From Bacteroidota bacterium (GTDB taxonomy: Bacteria > Bacteroidota > Bacteroidia > Chitinophagales > Chitinophagaceae), in NCBI GenBank assembly GCA_016712665.1, contig JADJQP010000001.1, positions 372,001 to 436,000 of the forward strand: DNA of 64,000 nucleotides, written 5' to 3'. Within the stretch, counting starts at the first letter, position 1. Each line of letters opens with the position of its first letter. The notes under the pieces were generated by a model. It was not told where the DNA came from, searched no databases, and worked only from the letters and a program-made list of their open reading frames with translations. Of the stretch, positions 1 to 10,141 are shown in pieces. Made by a program: the position numbers and the translations under genes.

Positions 1-545
1 TTACCGTACCCGCACATCCCACCGTTATGGAATATCCCGTGGTTCCTTGGATGCCTGAATTATTGGTTCCTGAATTGATGATAATATTTGCTGGAGCGCC
101 ACCGGCATTCACGGTGCCATTAGAATTTACATTCACCGCTGACCAGTTGGCAGGAGCATAATAACCCGCAAAATCACTCACATTGCCTGAGCAACTTGGT
201 GTGGCTACACCAGTAATGGTAGTTGTATTGCCCAAACAGATTGGTGTTGGAGATGCGCTACCCGTGCCATTGTTTACAGGATTCACGGTTACAACAGCAG
301 TTGCTGTGCCCGTACAGCCATTACCGTCAGTGCCCGTAACGGTATAAGTGGTAGTGGCCATAGGGGTGAAAGGTGTATTGTCTGTAATACCACCTGACCA
401 AGTATAGGGAACCAAGGGAGCGCTAAAGCCCGCTAAGGTTACAGGAGTTCCTTGACATACTGTTATACTTGCAGGTACCGCTGTTACTACTGGAGGAGGA
501 GGCATTACTGTTACGGTTACTGGTACACGAGGTGCGGATGGACAA
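1..545. repeat. Block nearly identical to 5613-6157 (paralogous copy)
   Basis: Aligning by eye at a constant offset of 5612 bases gives about 15 mismatches and no gaps over roughly 540 bases. Identity then drops sharply where the glycine-rich domains begin. Further similar blocks pair about 1320-1740 with 6880-7290 and about 2950-3500 with 7385-7930. The pattern points to tandem gene duplication with domain shuffling or gene conversion. Confidence 0.85.
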
Positions 546-3500
546 GTGGTATTACTCCATGAAATTACCACTTGACCATTACCGGTATTATTTACTACGT
601 TTACTGGGGAGGTTCCGCTATTGAAAGATCCGCCACCACCACCATTAGTAGGTGTGTGATAAGATCCGCCACCGCCTGAATAACCACCACCGCCACCGGC
701 GCCATTATTACCACCGCCACCGCCGCCGCCGTAGCCGCCTAAATCGATATTCGCTGTGCATGAAGGGCCGCCGGCTCCTAAATTAAGGAAGCTTTGACCA
801 AATTGAGCATTACAACAGCCATTATTAGCTGAACCATTGGTTAGTAGGCCACCGCCATTGCCTGAACAAGCATTGTTATTGGTAGCACCGTTTCCGGCTA
901 CACCGCCAATACCATAGTTATTGGGATATCCTGCAGGGGTAGAATAACCATTAAGACCTGCATTGCCAACAACAGCATCCATCCCGATAGGAGTTAAGCT
1001 ACCGTGTCGGCCACCGCCGCCGCCTGCAATAATGAGCGGGGCATTTAAATTATCCGTTACAAAGGAACCACCACCGCCACCGGCTCCGGGTGAAGCGGCG
1101 CCACCGCCACCCATTTGGCCAACCAATACTTTCAAGGTTTGACCGGGTGATACAGTAAAGGTACCTGTCATATTTGCTCCTAAACCTCCTGAACCTGCTA
1201 CAGCGGTGCCGCCTGCGCCACCTTGGGCGCCTTTGGCATTAATTGTTATACTGGTAACTCCCGCAGGAACTGTAAACGTTTCGATAGAACCGGTATAATT
1301 AAAAGTCTGTGAACCGGCCAAATTGGAATAAGCCTCAGCATAATAAGTAGTGGTTACGGCAGGGTTCACTGTAAAATTAACTCCACTAGGACTTGAACCC
1401 AACATAACGCCTCCACTTGGAACTGTAAACCAATTGATGGTACTACCTAATGTTCCAACAGCATTTAACTGAGAGGGAACATTACCACAAACAGTGCTAG
1501 GAGTAGCGGTAACAGGACTGGGTTGGGCTTGCATTGGACTCACAGCAATGGATACGATTGAGGTTGCCGTGCAACCTCCTGCACCCACTCCAGTAACTGT
1601 GTAAATGGTACTTGCAGCAGGGGTTACCGTTTGGTTTGCACCAACTAAACCTCCAGGGTTCCAGGTATAGGTTAACGCATTTCCAGTTGCTACCAAATTA
1701 GCCGATGAGCCTACACAAATTACAGGTGTTGGACTGGATGCGGCAACCGTTGGATTGGGGTTAACGCTAACAGATATAGTTGCTGTACTACTGCAACCGG
1801 CCTGCGTGGCTGTAACTGTATATATGCCTGTTGCATTGGCAGTAATTGTAGGTGTGATAGCACCGCCTGGTTGCCAAACAAATGAAACCGCTGGCCCTTG
1901 GGCTGAAGTAGCACAATAATGGAGCCAGTTTTGAAATAAATTTTGTGCATTGGGTGCCGGTCCATGGAAAGATGGTGCTGTATATCCGCCAAATAATACC
2001 AAGCCGTTTCCCCATACTTTCTCAGTTAATACATTAAAACCACCACCGGTAATAATAGGAGTAGTACCTCCTCCAGTTATATGTGCGTGTGAATAACTAC
2101 TTCCTGTATAAGGACCCGCACCTGCTGGTGTAAAAGGTGCAGTGGTTATAGGATGGCCAGCAAGTACATTTACAGTACCTTGCGGGTTGTTATAATTATT
2201 AGTAACCCCACCAAAACCAAAATTTGTGGTTGCGGCACCCGAGTTTGGCGCTCGATTGATCAGCAAACGACCGCCGTTATTAACCCAAGCTTCAATAGCA
2301 GGAAGATTTGCCGCCAAGTATGCGGTTTGACCTGCTTCCGTTCCAGCAGAGCCTTCTAGATAAACGAATTGGGTTCCAGGTACAAAAACAGTACCTGGTA
2401 ATGCGGCTGCGTATGTAAGTGCTGTCCAATTACCTGCACCAAATTCAGCATTCATGCCTGTAGTAAATGCTGCTGAACCCCAAGGATCTGCATCACGAAT
2501 ATAATAACGAGCACCTGGTGCTGGAGCTGCTCCAGCCACAATAGCCGTTAAAGTTGGGGTAACTCCACACGCTGCTCCAGGAGGGGATTGAATAATTGAG
2601 ATAACAGGATTCGCAACCGTTATGGTTACAGGAGTACGAGTTGCGCTTGGGCAACCATTGCCATTTAATGACTGCGCATGATAGGTAGTAGTTACTAGGG
2701 GATTCACAGGAAAGTTCACTCCACTAGGACTGGTGCCTAATAATGCCCCCCCAATAGCTGCCGTATACCATTGAATAGTATTACCAGCTGATATTCCATT
2801 CAATTGGGAAGTTCCCACAACGCCGCACCAACTATTTGGTGTAGCAGTAACCGGATTGGGTACAGATGGTGCAGGGTTTACAGTGAACGTACCTGCACTA
2901 GATGCAGTACCTCCTGGGGTAGTAACGGCAATAACGCCCGTTGTACCATTAGCAGGGGTTGCTGTAATTTGAGTAGGTGAATTTACTACAAAGGAAAGCG
3001 CATTGGTGCCTCCGAAGGTTACTACACTGGCTCCAGAAAAATTAGTACCGGTAATTACTACCGGAGTCGTATTCGCGCAACCAACCGCCGGTGCAAAACT
3101 GGCAACAGTAGGTGGTGCCGGAGGTGCACAAGAAGAACACCCATAGGCTAAAACAGCACTAGGTGCATTGGAACAAGGACAACATCCACTTACATACAGA
3201 CGATATGTACCAGTTGTAGGACAGGTCCAAGTTATTTGAGAACCTAAACCACAAAAATCATCATTGGAGGCCTGAGCTGCCGGTACACCATTGGTAATGG
3301 TGAGATATGGATCGCCTGAATAACTGCCCCCATTACTACAGTACGTAAAAACATAGACCCCGCCTGCGGTGGCCACAAAATTATAATACGCAGAAACACC
3401 AGCGGTAATAAGCTGCGTTTGATAAATAGGCGTGATTGGATTCAAGGTACCTATCTGTGAGCCTGTTAAACACTGCGCTTGAACCGTATTCCACTTCGAA

Positions 3501-3553
3501 AATGAAATGAAAAGCAACAAGAACAACATCTTAAAAAAGTAATTTTTTCTCAT
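1..3553 (-). CDS. Giant mosaic surface protein (PPC-like, TIG, Ig-like, glycine-rich); runs off the window edge
   Basis: I translated this by eye. The frame opens at the ATG complementary to 3551-3553 and stays open to base 1 (about 1184 codons), so the C-terminus lies outside the window. Order of parts: signal peptide ending in VQAQ; a PPC-like beta domain with Cys-rich motif SGCCPC; an IPT/TIG domain (residues about 145-220); an Ig-like CHU_C-associated domain; a ThuA-like section with VYLEGSAGTEAG and VNNGGRLLINRAPN (about 340-540); PKD-like Thr/Pro repeats with VICVG; a second Ig-like domain; a glycine-rich domain with runs such as GGYGGGGGGG (about 760-1010); more PKD-like repeats. It is a tandem paralogue of the downstream-numbered gene at 3685-8005, and an analogous T9SS tail is expected beyond the edge. 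Likely an exported adhesin or matrix protein; the function is inferred from architecture only. Confidence 0.85.
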   Translation of the reverse strand, partial: MRKNYFFKMLFLLLFISFSKWNTVQAQCLTGSQIGTLNPITPIYQTQLITAGVSAYYNFVATAGGVYVFTYCSNGGSYSGDPYLTITNGVPAAQASNDDFCGLGSQITWTCPTTGTYRLYVSGCCPCSNAPSAVLAYGCSSCAPPAPPTVASFAPAVGCANTTPVVITGTNFSGASVVTFGGTNALSFVVNSPTQITATPANGTTGVIAVTTPGGTASSAGTFTVNPAPSVPNPVTATPNSWCGVVGTSQLNGISAGNTIQWYTAAIGGALLGTSPSGVNFPVNPLVTTTYHAQSLNGNGCPSATRTPVTITVANPVISIIQSPPGAACGVTPTLTAIVAGAAPAPGARYYIRDADPWGSAAFTTGMNAEFGAGNWTALTYAAALPGTVFVPGTQFVYLEGSAGTEAGQTAYLAANLPAIEAWVNNGGRLLINRAPNSGAATTNFGFGGVTNNYNNPQGTVNVLAGHPITTAPFTPAGAGPYTGSSYSHAHITGGGTTPIITGGGFNVLTEKVWGNGLVLFGGYTAPSFHGPAPNAQNLFQNWLHYCATSAQGPAVSFVWQPGGAITPTITANATGIYTVTATQAGCSSTATISVSVNPNPTVAASSPTPVICVGSSANLVATGNALTYTWNPGGLVGANQTVTPAASTIYTVTGVGAGGCTATSIVSIAVSPMQAQPSPVTATPSTVCGNVPSQLNAVGTLGSTINWFTVPSGGVMLGSSPSGVNFTVNPAVTTTYYAEAYSNLAGSQTFNYTGSIETFTVPAGVTSITINAKGAQGGAGGTAVAGSGGLGANMTGTFTVSPGQTLKVLVGQMGGGGAASPGAGGGGGSFVTDNLNAPLIIAGGGGGRHGSLTPIGMDAVVGNAGLNGYSTPAGYPNNYGIGGVAGNGATNNNACSGNGGGLLTNGSANNGCCNAQFGQSFLNLGAGGPSCTANIDLGGYGGGGGGGNNGAGGGGGYSGGGGSYHTPTNGGGGGSFNSGTSPVNVVNNTGNGQVVISWSNTTCPSAPRVPVTVTVMPPPPVVTAVPASITVCQGTPVTLAGFSAPLVPYTWSGGITDNTPFTPMATTTYTVTGTDGNGCTGTATAVVTVNPVNNGTGSASPTPICLGNTTTITGVATPSCSGNVSDFAGYYAPANWSAVNVNSNGTVNAGGAPANIIINSGTNNSGIQGTTGYSITVGCAGTV

Positions 3554-3625
3554 AGTGATATTATTTTATAATTTAAAGATAAGGCAAAAGTTTTAGAAAT
3601 AAACAATTCTAGTAAAAAAATAAAA

Positions 3626-3659
3626 ATAGCCCCTCTTAACTAAAATAAAGAGGGGCTAT
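3626..3659 (-). terminator. Rho-independent terminator of the 3685-8005 gene
   Basis: A perfect 12-bp stem (ATAGCCCCTCTT pairing with AAGAGGGGCTAT) with a 10-nt loop. Read on the minus strand it is followed by TTTTTATTTTTTT. It lies just past the stop codon at 3685 and before the start of the next minus-strand gene at 3553. Confidence 0.85.
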
Positions 3660-3684
3660 TCATTTTGAAAATTGTATGAACCTA

Positions 3685-6600
3685 TCAGTTCTTCTTCACT
3701 TTGCTGGTATGGCCTAGTGTGTTGTTTTCATACACTTGAATGGTGTAAACGCCACTGGCTATTTCACCCATGCTTAGTTTGATATTGTTCATTCCCACTG
3801 CTGATTTCGCTTGGATTTGTTTAATCACTCTACCACTCATGTCTAATAACTTAACAGTGGTGTTTTGATCTTTAACAGCATACAAATCAATATTCAAGAT
3901 ATCAGTTGTTGGGTTTGGATAAATACTTACTGTACTTCCTGTAGCACCCCAGATCAAGTCTACTATCTGTGCATGTACACTTACCTTACCATCCATATCT
4001 ACTTGTTGTAAACGGTAGTAGTTATGACCTAGGCTTGGTTTGTTGTTGATGCTGGAATAGTTGAGAGTTGTTGCGCTTGTACCGTTTGGTGCTTTGCTGT
4101 TTACTTTCGCTAAAGTAGTGAAGTGGCTTCCATCGGTACTGTGTTGTAAGTTAAAGAACGCATTGTTTTGTTCGCTGCTTGTTGTCCAGCTTAGTTTATC
4201 AGAGCTTTCTAGTTTCACACCGCCAAAGTTTGTTACCGTGGCAGGTAATGGTACATTACCAGGGTTTACACTATGCACTCTAAACTGACTGAAGCTTGGT
4301 GTATTGAAGCTCAATTCCCAATACGTTCCATTCCAGTTTACCGAAGGTGTAATCACAACAGGGGAGTTGCCAAGACCCGCATCTGTATTCTTCGTAATAC
4401 GAATATTCGAAATGTTTGGATCGGCATTGTTTCCAGTGGTTGGTAATTGTAAGTAAGGAAGTGCTACGCCTAAATTGTAATTGTCAAAGTCACTTTGATT
4501 GATATATAATACCACATCCGCTGAGCCATTATTGGTTGGAGTAATTTGATACCAACGACGTACGAATGGTTGTCCGTTATGAACGCCAAAGCCTGGATCT
4601 ACGGTTACGGTACTGGTAGTTACACCAAGGATATTACCACCCGCTCCATCATCTACAGTGGCTATCAAATCGCAAGATCCATCATAATAATTCACATTGA
4701 AATCATCTCCATGATCTTGTGTTTGATTGGTGGTTGCAGGAGCTAGAATGCCACTCATTGGGTTTACAGTAACCAATACGGTTGTAGAACCGGTGCATCC
4801 GATACCATCAGTACCTGTTACGGTATAAGTAGTAGTAGCATTCGCAATGAAAGGAACATTATTGTTTACACCGCCTGTCCACGCAATCGTTGCTGCACCA
4901 CTTGCACTTGGGGTTACTACTGTTTGGGTACATGTAGTAGCAGGGGTTGCAGTTGCGGTAATCACTGGTGCAGGGTTTACGGTTACTTCTACTGTCGCAG
5001 TACCTGTACAGCCACCTGCATCTAAACCAGTTACGGTATAGGTTGTGGTAGCTAAAGGCGTCACTGTTGGCATCCCTACTAATGCTCCAGGATTCCAGCT
5101 ATATGTTAAGGCTCCTGAGCCCATTAGCATCGAGCTAGACCCTTCACAGATAGTTGATGGACTAGCACTTGCTGTTACAGTAGCGGTATTAACGGTTACA
5201 GGTACTGCTACACGAATTGGATTCGAGCAGTTGCCGGGTCCGTTGGAAGTAATCTCAACATAATAGTTCACAACACCCGCTACGGCAGGGGTTACTACTT
5301 GTGGAGAGGCTCCTAGATTATTGCCACCTACTGCTGCATCCCAGATACTGGCTGTACCGGTATAACCTAGCGCAGGCGCTGAAAAATTAGATATCGTGGT
5401 AATACCTGTAATCGCATCATTGTCTAAGGTATACATTTGCAATTGCAACACATCCCCATTATTTACTACTATGTTTTGTACACCGTTTTGAACTTGAGCA
5501 CCGCCGATAACAAAAGCTGAAAAGGCAATAGGGGCTCCACCATTGATCGTATATCGAGGATAATCAAAGATAGATCCAAAAGCGTCCGCATGTGTATAGG
5601 CCCAGTTAAAGCTTACCGTACCTGCACATCCCACCGTTATGGAATATCCCGTTGTTCCTTGTATGCCTGAATTATTGGTTCCTGAATTGATGATAATATT
5701 TGCTGGCGCGCCACCGGCATTCACGGTGCCATTAGAATTTACATTCACCGCTGACCAGTTGGCAGGAGCATAATATCCCGCAAAATCACTCACATTGCCT
5801 GAGCAACTTGGTGTGGCTACACCAGTAATGGTAGTTGTATTGCCCAAACAGATTGGTGTTGGAGATGCGCTACCCGTGCCATTGTTTACAGGATTCACGG
5901 TTACAACTGCAGTTGCTGTGCCCGTACAGCCATTACCGTCTGTGCCCGTAACGGTATAAGTGGTAGTGGCCATAGGGGTGAAAGGTGTATTGTCTGAAAT
6001 ACCGCCTGACCAAGTATAGGGAACCAAGGGAGCACTAAAGCCCGCTAAGGTTACAGGGCTGCCTTGGCATACTGTTATACTTGCAGGTACCGCTGTTACT
6101 ACTGGAGGAGGAGGCATTACTGTTACGGTAACTGGTACACGAGGTGCGGATGGACAAGTGGTACTATTCCATGAAATAATAATTTGACCGTCACTAGCTT
6201 GAAAGCCTTGGGTATGAACCACACCGTTTGCTGTTGGACTAGCATAGTTACTACCACCGCCGCCGCCGCCGATGAAGCCGCCGCCGCCGCCATAGTAACC
6301 ACCACCGCCGCCGCCACCGCCACCGGACCAGCCTTGACCTGCACCACCTAATCCAAGAGAACCGCTTATTGCATTTGGCTGACCGCCTTGCCCAGGACCT
6401 CCAATACCACCGGCAACTTGAGTACCTCCGGTACCGCCAGCATAACCGTTCCATGTTTGACCATTAGCTCCAACAAGGCCACCACCAGCACCGCCGTCTG
6501 CAGCTGCACCAGTATAGCCTCCGCCGCCTCCGCCGCCTGCAACCATTAATCTATTGCCCAAAGCATAGGGTGCAACGCGAATATCAGAGGCTCCACCACC

Positions 6601-8005
6601 TGTACCGGCCTCTTGACCGATGCCGGCTACTGTACCTCCACCACCATTAAAACCACCTGTGGCACATATGCCGCAATTGACACCCATACCACCGACATTA
6701 ATATTTAGGACAGCTCCGGCTGTGACAGGTATACTACCCTGTACTCGGCCACCATTTCCTGCAATGGATAAGTTTGCTCCATTACCGCCCTTGGCACCAC
6801 GAACATCAACAAATATCTCAGAAACACCGGCTGGTACTGTAAAGGTCTGTACCGCTCCCGTATAATTAAACGTTTGAGAACCAGCAATATTGGCATAGGC
6901 CTCCGCATAATAAGTTGTTGTAACAGCAGGATTCACTGGAAAATTTACACCGGTTGGACTTGAACCCAACATGACACCACCACTTGGTACTGTAAACCAA
7001 TTGATGACACCTCCCGGAACACCAATACCGTTTAACTGCGATGGAACGTTTCCACAAACAGTACTTGGAGTGGCTGTCACTAAACTTGGTGGAGCTCCCA
7101 TAGGACTTACCGCAATAGAAACAATGGAGGTCGCCGAACACCCTCCAGCTGCAAGTGCCGTAACTGTATAGATAGTACTCGCTGCCGGAGTCACTGTTTG
7201 ATTGGCTCCCAATAAATTTCCAGGATTCCATACATAAGCAAAACCGGTGCCAACTGCTGTCAAATTAGCACTTCCACCAACGCATATCACTGGAGTTAAG
7301 GTTGAGGCGGTAACCGTTGGATTTTGGTTTATCGTAAAAAGAAGCAACGCTGGCACCTGTGCCACCAACAGTGGTTACTGCAATAGGGCCAGTGGCTCCG
7401 CCTGCTGGAGTTGCTGTAATTTGAGTAGGTGAATTCACTACAAAGGAAAGCGCATTGGTGCCGCCAAAGGTTACTGCACTGGCTCCAGAAAAATTAGTGC
7501 CTGTAATTACTACCGAAGCGGTATTCGCACAACCTGCTACAGGAGAAAAACTTGCCACTGTCGGGGGCGCCGGAGGTGCACAAGAAGAACAGCCATAGGC
7601 TAAAACAGCACTAGGTGCATTGGCACATGGACAACATCCACTCACATAGAGACGATACGTACCAGTAGTTGGACAAGTCCAGGTTATTTGAGAACCCAAG
7701 CCACAAAAATCATCATTGGAGGCCTGAGCTGCCGGTACACCATTGGTAATGGTGAGATACGTATCGCCGGTATAACTGCCTCCATTACTGCAGTACGTAA
7801 AAACATACACACCACCCGCGGTGGCCACAAAATTATAATACGCAGGAACGCCGGCCGTAATAACCTGCGTTTGATAAATAGGCGTGATGGGATTCAAGGT
7901 GCCTATCTGCGCTCCGGTTAGGCATTGGGCTTGGATACTACTTAATTTCGAAAGGGAAAGAAATAATACCAAAAACAATGTCAGAAATAGATAGATTTTT
8001 TTCAT
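3685..8005 (-). CDS. Giant mosaic T9SS surface protein, broken by one frameshift
   Basis: Two overlapping frames, 8005-7265 and 7368-3685, make one gene of about 1439 residues if the A5 run at 7336-7340 (T5 on the coding strand) is read as four. The seam then becomes VASFTINQNPTV, matching the TIG/PKD-like junction style of the paralogue at 1-3553. Order: signal peptide (ends SIQAQ), PPC-like domain, IPT/TIG, PKD-like repeat, Ig-like CHU_C-associated domain, glycine-rich domain with GGGGGGGYYGGGGG, further PKD-like repeats, a beta domain, and a type A T9SS sorting tail with SIYPNPTTDILNI and ending KVKKN. It lacks the ThuA-like insert of its paralogue, and the frameshift lies near that breakpoint. 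Probably exported and anchored at the cell surface; adhesion or matrix role is inferred. A true pseudogene is the alternative to a sequencing error. Confidence 0.85.
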
Positions 8006-8127
8006 AAAAGTATTTATTTAAGGTTTATAAAATAAGAATGTATAACAAACAGATGATGCAAGTTATTAATTAATGCTTAACAATCAAAAAAAATCATCCC
8101 TTTTTTGCGGTTTCGAAAAAATCCTTT

Positions 8128-8532
8128 TTACGAAATCTCCATGCAAAGCTCCACCAATGTTCCGTTTGTGGATTTTGGATGCAAGAAGCATACCAGCTTA
8201 TTATCTGCACCTTTTTTGGGCATTTCGTTTAGCAAAATAAATCCTTCTGCCTGAAGTCGTTGCATTTCAAAAAAAATATCCTTCACTTCGTAGGCAATAT
8301 GATGAATCCCTTCTCCTTTTTTTTCAATAAATTTTGCAATAACACCATCTGGAATGGTAGACTCCAGTAATTCTATTTTGCTATCACCTACTTTAAAAAA
8401 TGCAGTATTTACAAATTCACTCGCTACCGTTTCGGTTTTATAGCAAGTGGTCTGCAGGAGAGATTCATATTTCGGGATGCTGGTGGTGAGGGATTTCACT
8501 GCAATACCGATATGTTCGATTTTATGCATCAT
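8128..8532 (-). CDS. mce: Methylmalonyl-CoA epimerase
   Basis: A 134-residue single-domain vicinal-oxygen-chelate protein of normal length. It interconverts (R)- and (S)-methylmalonyl-CoA in propionyl-CoA metabolism. Visible family features are the N-terminal IEHIGIAVKSL strand with the first metal-binding His, the central KGEGIHHIAYEV segment with the second metal-binding site, and the C-terminal GTLVELCM strand carrying the metal-ligand Glu. The first two codons are both Met, so the start could be 8532 or 8529. It is divergent from iscS and has its own promoter-like element about 60 bases upstream. The mutase genes that would use its product are not in the window. Confidence 0.93.
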   Translation of the reverse strand: MMHKIEHIGIAVKSLTTSIPKYESLLQTTCYKTETVASEFVNTAFFKVGDSKIELLESTIPDGVIAKFIEKKGEGIHHIAYEVKDIFFEMQRLQAEGFILLNEMPKKGADNKLVCFLHPKSTNGTLVELCMEIS

Positions 8533-8589
8533 CGTAGGGGAGGGCTGCTTTTTGAAGAAAGAAAAAGAATATCTATACTATTTATAGGA

Positions 8590-8597
8590 CAAAGGTA
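8590..8597 (-). promoter_or_regulatory. Bacteroidota -7 promoter element for mce
   Basis: The minus strand reads TACCTTTG, a perfect TAnnTTTG, about 57 bases upstream of the mce start. I could not pick a -33 element with confidence. Confidence 0.5.
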
Positions 8598-8728
8598 GCA
8601 CGAATGAGAAATAATTCATAGAACGAACTTTGTGAAATATATTTGCAACTTGACGGATTTTTTGTACCCGGAAAGCGATCCTTTTATACAATTATTTACT
8701 CTATCCTATATTAAAACAAAAACGTATT

Positions 8729-9943
8729 ATGAATTTTCCCATCTACTTTGACAATAATGCTACTACTCCCTGTGACCCTCGTGTTGTAGACGCAATGTTG
8801 CCCTATTTTACGCAAAATTTTGGCAACGCAGCAAGTCGTAATCATTCATTTGGATGGACAGCTGAGGAAGCCGTTGATTATGCGCGCGAGCAGGTAGCAC
8901 AATTAATCGGAGCTGACCCAAAGGAAATTATTTTTACCTCTGGTGCTACAGAAGCCGACAATTTGGCCATTAAAGGTGTGTATGAAATGTATGCCTCCAA
9001 AGGAAACCATATTATCACTACTACCATTGAGCACAAGGCTGTGCTGGATGCTTGCAAACATTTAGAAAAGCAAGGGGCAGAAGTAACCTACCTTGAGGTT
9101 AATAGTGAAGGCATGATCGATTTACAGGATTTGGAAAAAGCGATTACTCCTAAAACAATATTGGTAGCCATTATGTACGCAAATAATGAAATTGGGACCA
9201 TCAATCCGATGCGTGAAATTTCAGCAATTGCCCGCAAACATGGCGTTTTGGTAATGACCGATGCCGTGCAAGCTGTTGGCAAAATTCCGGTTGATGTAAA
9301 TAAAGATGGTATTGACTTAATGGCTTTTACAGCTCACAAAATGTATGGTCCAAAAGGAGTAGGTGCCTTATATGTTCGCCGAAAAAATCCTCGTGTAAAA
9401 GTGACCGCACAAATAGATGGAGGAGGGCATGAACGTGGTATGCGCAGTGGCACCTTGAATGTACCCGGCATTGTAGGATTTGGCAAAGCTTGCGAAATTT
9501 GCAGATTAGAAATGAGTGCAGATACGGAGCGAATCACAAAACTTCGTGATAAACTTGAAAACGCTCTTTTACAAGTAGAAGAAAGTTACTTAAACGGACA
9601 CAAAACCAATCGATTACCACATGTTGCCAATATTTCTTTCAAACATGTAGAAGGGGAAGGTTTACTGATGGGTATTAATAAACATATTGCATTAAGTAGT
9701 GGAAGTGCTTGTACATCAGCGTCTTTAGAGCCCTCATATGTATTGAAGGCCTTAGGTTTAGGAGATGATTTGGCGCATAGCTCTCTCCGTTTCGGATTGA
9801 GCCGTTTCAGTACAGAAGAAGAAGTGGATTATACTGTAAAAGCGGTGACCGATACGGTAAACAAATTGCGAGAAATGAGCCCACTTTGGGAAATGTTTAA
9901 AGAAGGAATTGATTTGGATAGCATAGAGTGGGCTGCACATTAA
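8729..9943 (+). CDS. iscS: Cysteine desulfurase
   Basis: A 404-residue fold-type I PLP enzyme that removes sulfur from cysteine to give alanine and a persulfide used for Fe-S clusters and thiolated tRNA. The start has the family opening IYFDNNATTPCDPRV. Visible sites are the cofactor-stacking His in TTIEHKAV, the Schiff-base Lys in FTAHKMYGPKG (about residue 204), and the catalytic Cys in SSGSACTSASLEP (about residue 327), which sits on a long IscS-type loop rather than a SufS-type one. No iscU, iscA or suf genes are adjacent, so it is a stand-alone gene here. The family call is secure; whether it serves Fe-S assembly or tRNA thiolation cannot be told from the window. Confidence 0.95.
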   Translation: MNFPIYFDNNATTPCDPRVVDAMLPYFTQNFGNAASRNHSFGWTAEEAVDYAREQVAQLIGADPKEIIFTSGATEADNLAIKGVYEMYASKGNHIITTTIEHKAVLDACKHLEKQGAEVTYLEVNSEGMIDLQDLEKAITPKTILVAIMYANNEIGTINPMREISAIARKHGVLVMTDAVQAVGKIPVDVNKDGIDLMAFTAHKMYGPKGVGALYVRRKNPRVKVTAQIDGGGHERGMRSGTLNVPGIVGFGKACEICRLEMSADTERITKLRDKLENALLQVEESYLNGHKTNRLPHVANISFKHVEGEGLLMGINKHIALSSGSACTSASLEPSYVLKALGLGDDLAHSSLRFGLSRFSTEEEVDYTVKAVTDTVNKLREMSPLWEMFKEGIDLDSIEWAAH

Positions 9944-10141
9944 TGCTATGGTTTTTAGTTGCTATCTACTGACAGATCGATTTTTGTTGTGTAAAGGCCT
10001 CTTCAATACACTTCGTTTTTGCGCTTGCTACATTATTTTAAAATCGTAAAACTACGAGGGTTTTTTAGGGACTGGGATTTTTTGTAAGAAATAAGTTCGA
10101 TAAAATTAGTAGTATTTTTTAATTCAAGATTTTAGTCAAAA

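Noticed and set aside
1720..2359. Short open frames on both strands inside the first gene
   Set aside because: The long minus-strand frame stays open through the region with recognisable domains, so these are antisense or off-frame artefacts.
6123..6865. Several overlapping frames rich in Arg, Trp, Ala or Pro in the GC-rich stretch
   Set aside because: They are shadows of the glycine-rich domain of the 3685-8005 gene; the GGN codons produce open frames in all directions.
7265..7368. Programmed frameshift in the giant surface gene
   Set aside because: Slippage is possible at the T5 run, but the same kind of break occurs in six other genes with opposite directions, which fits base errors better.
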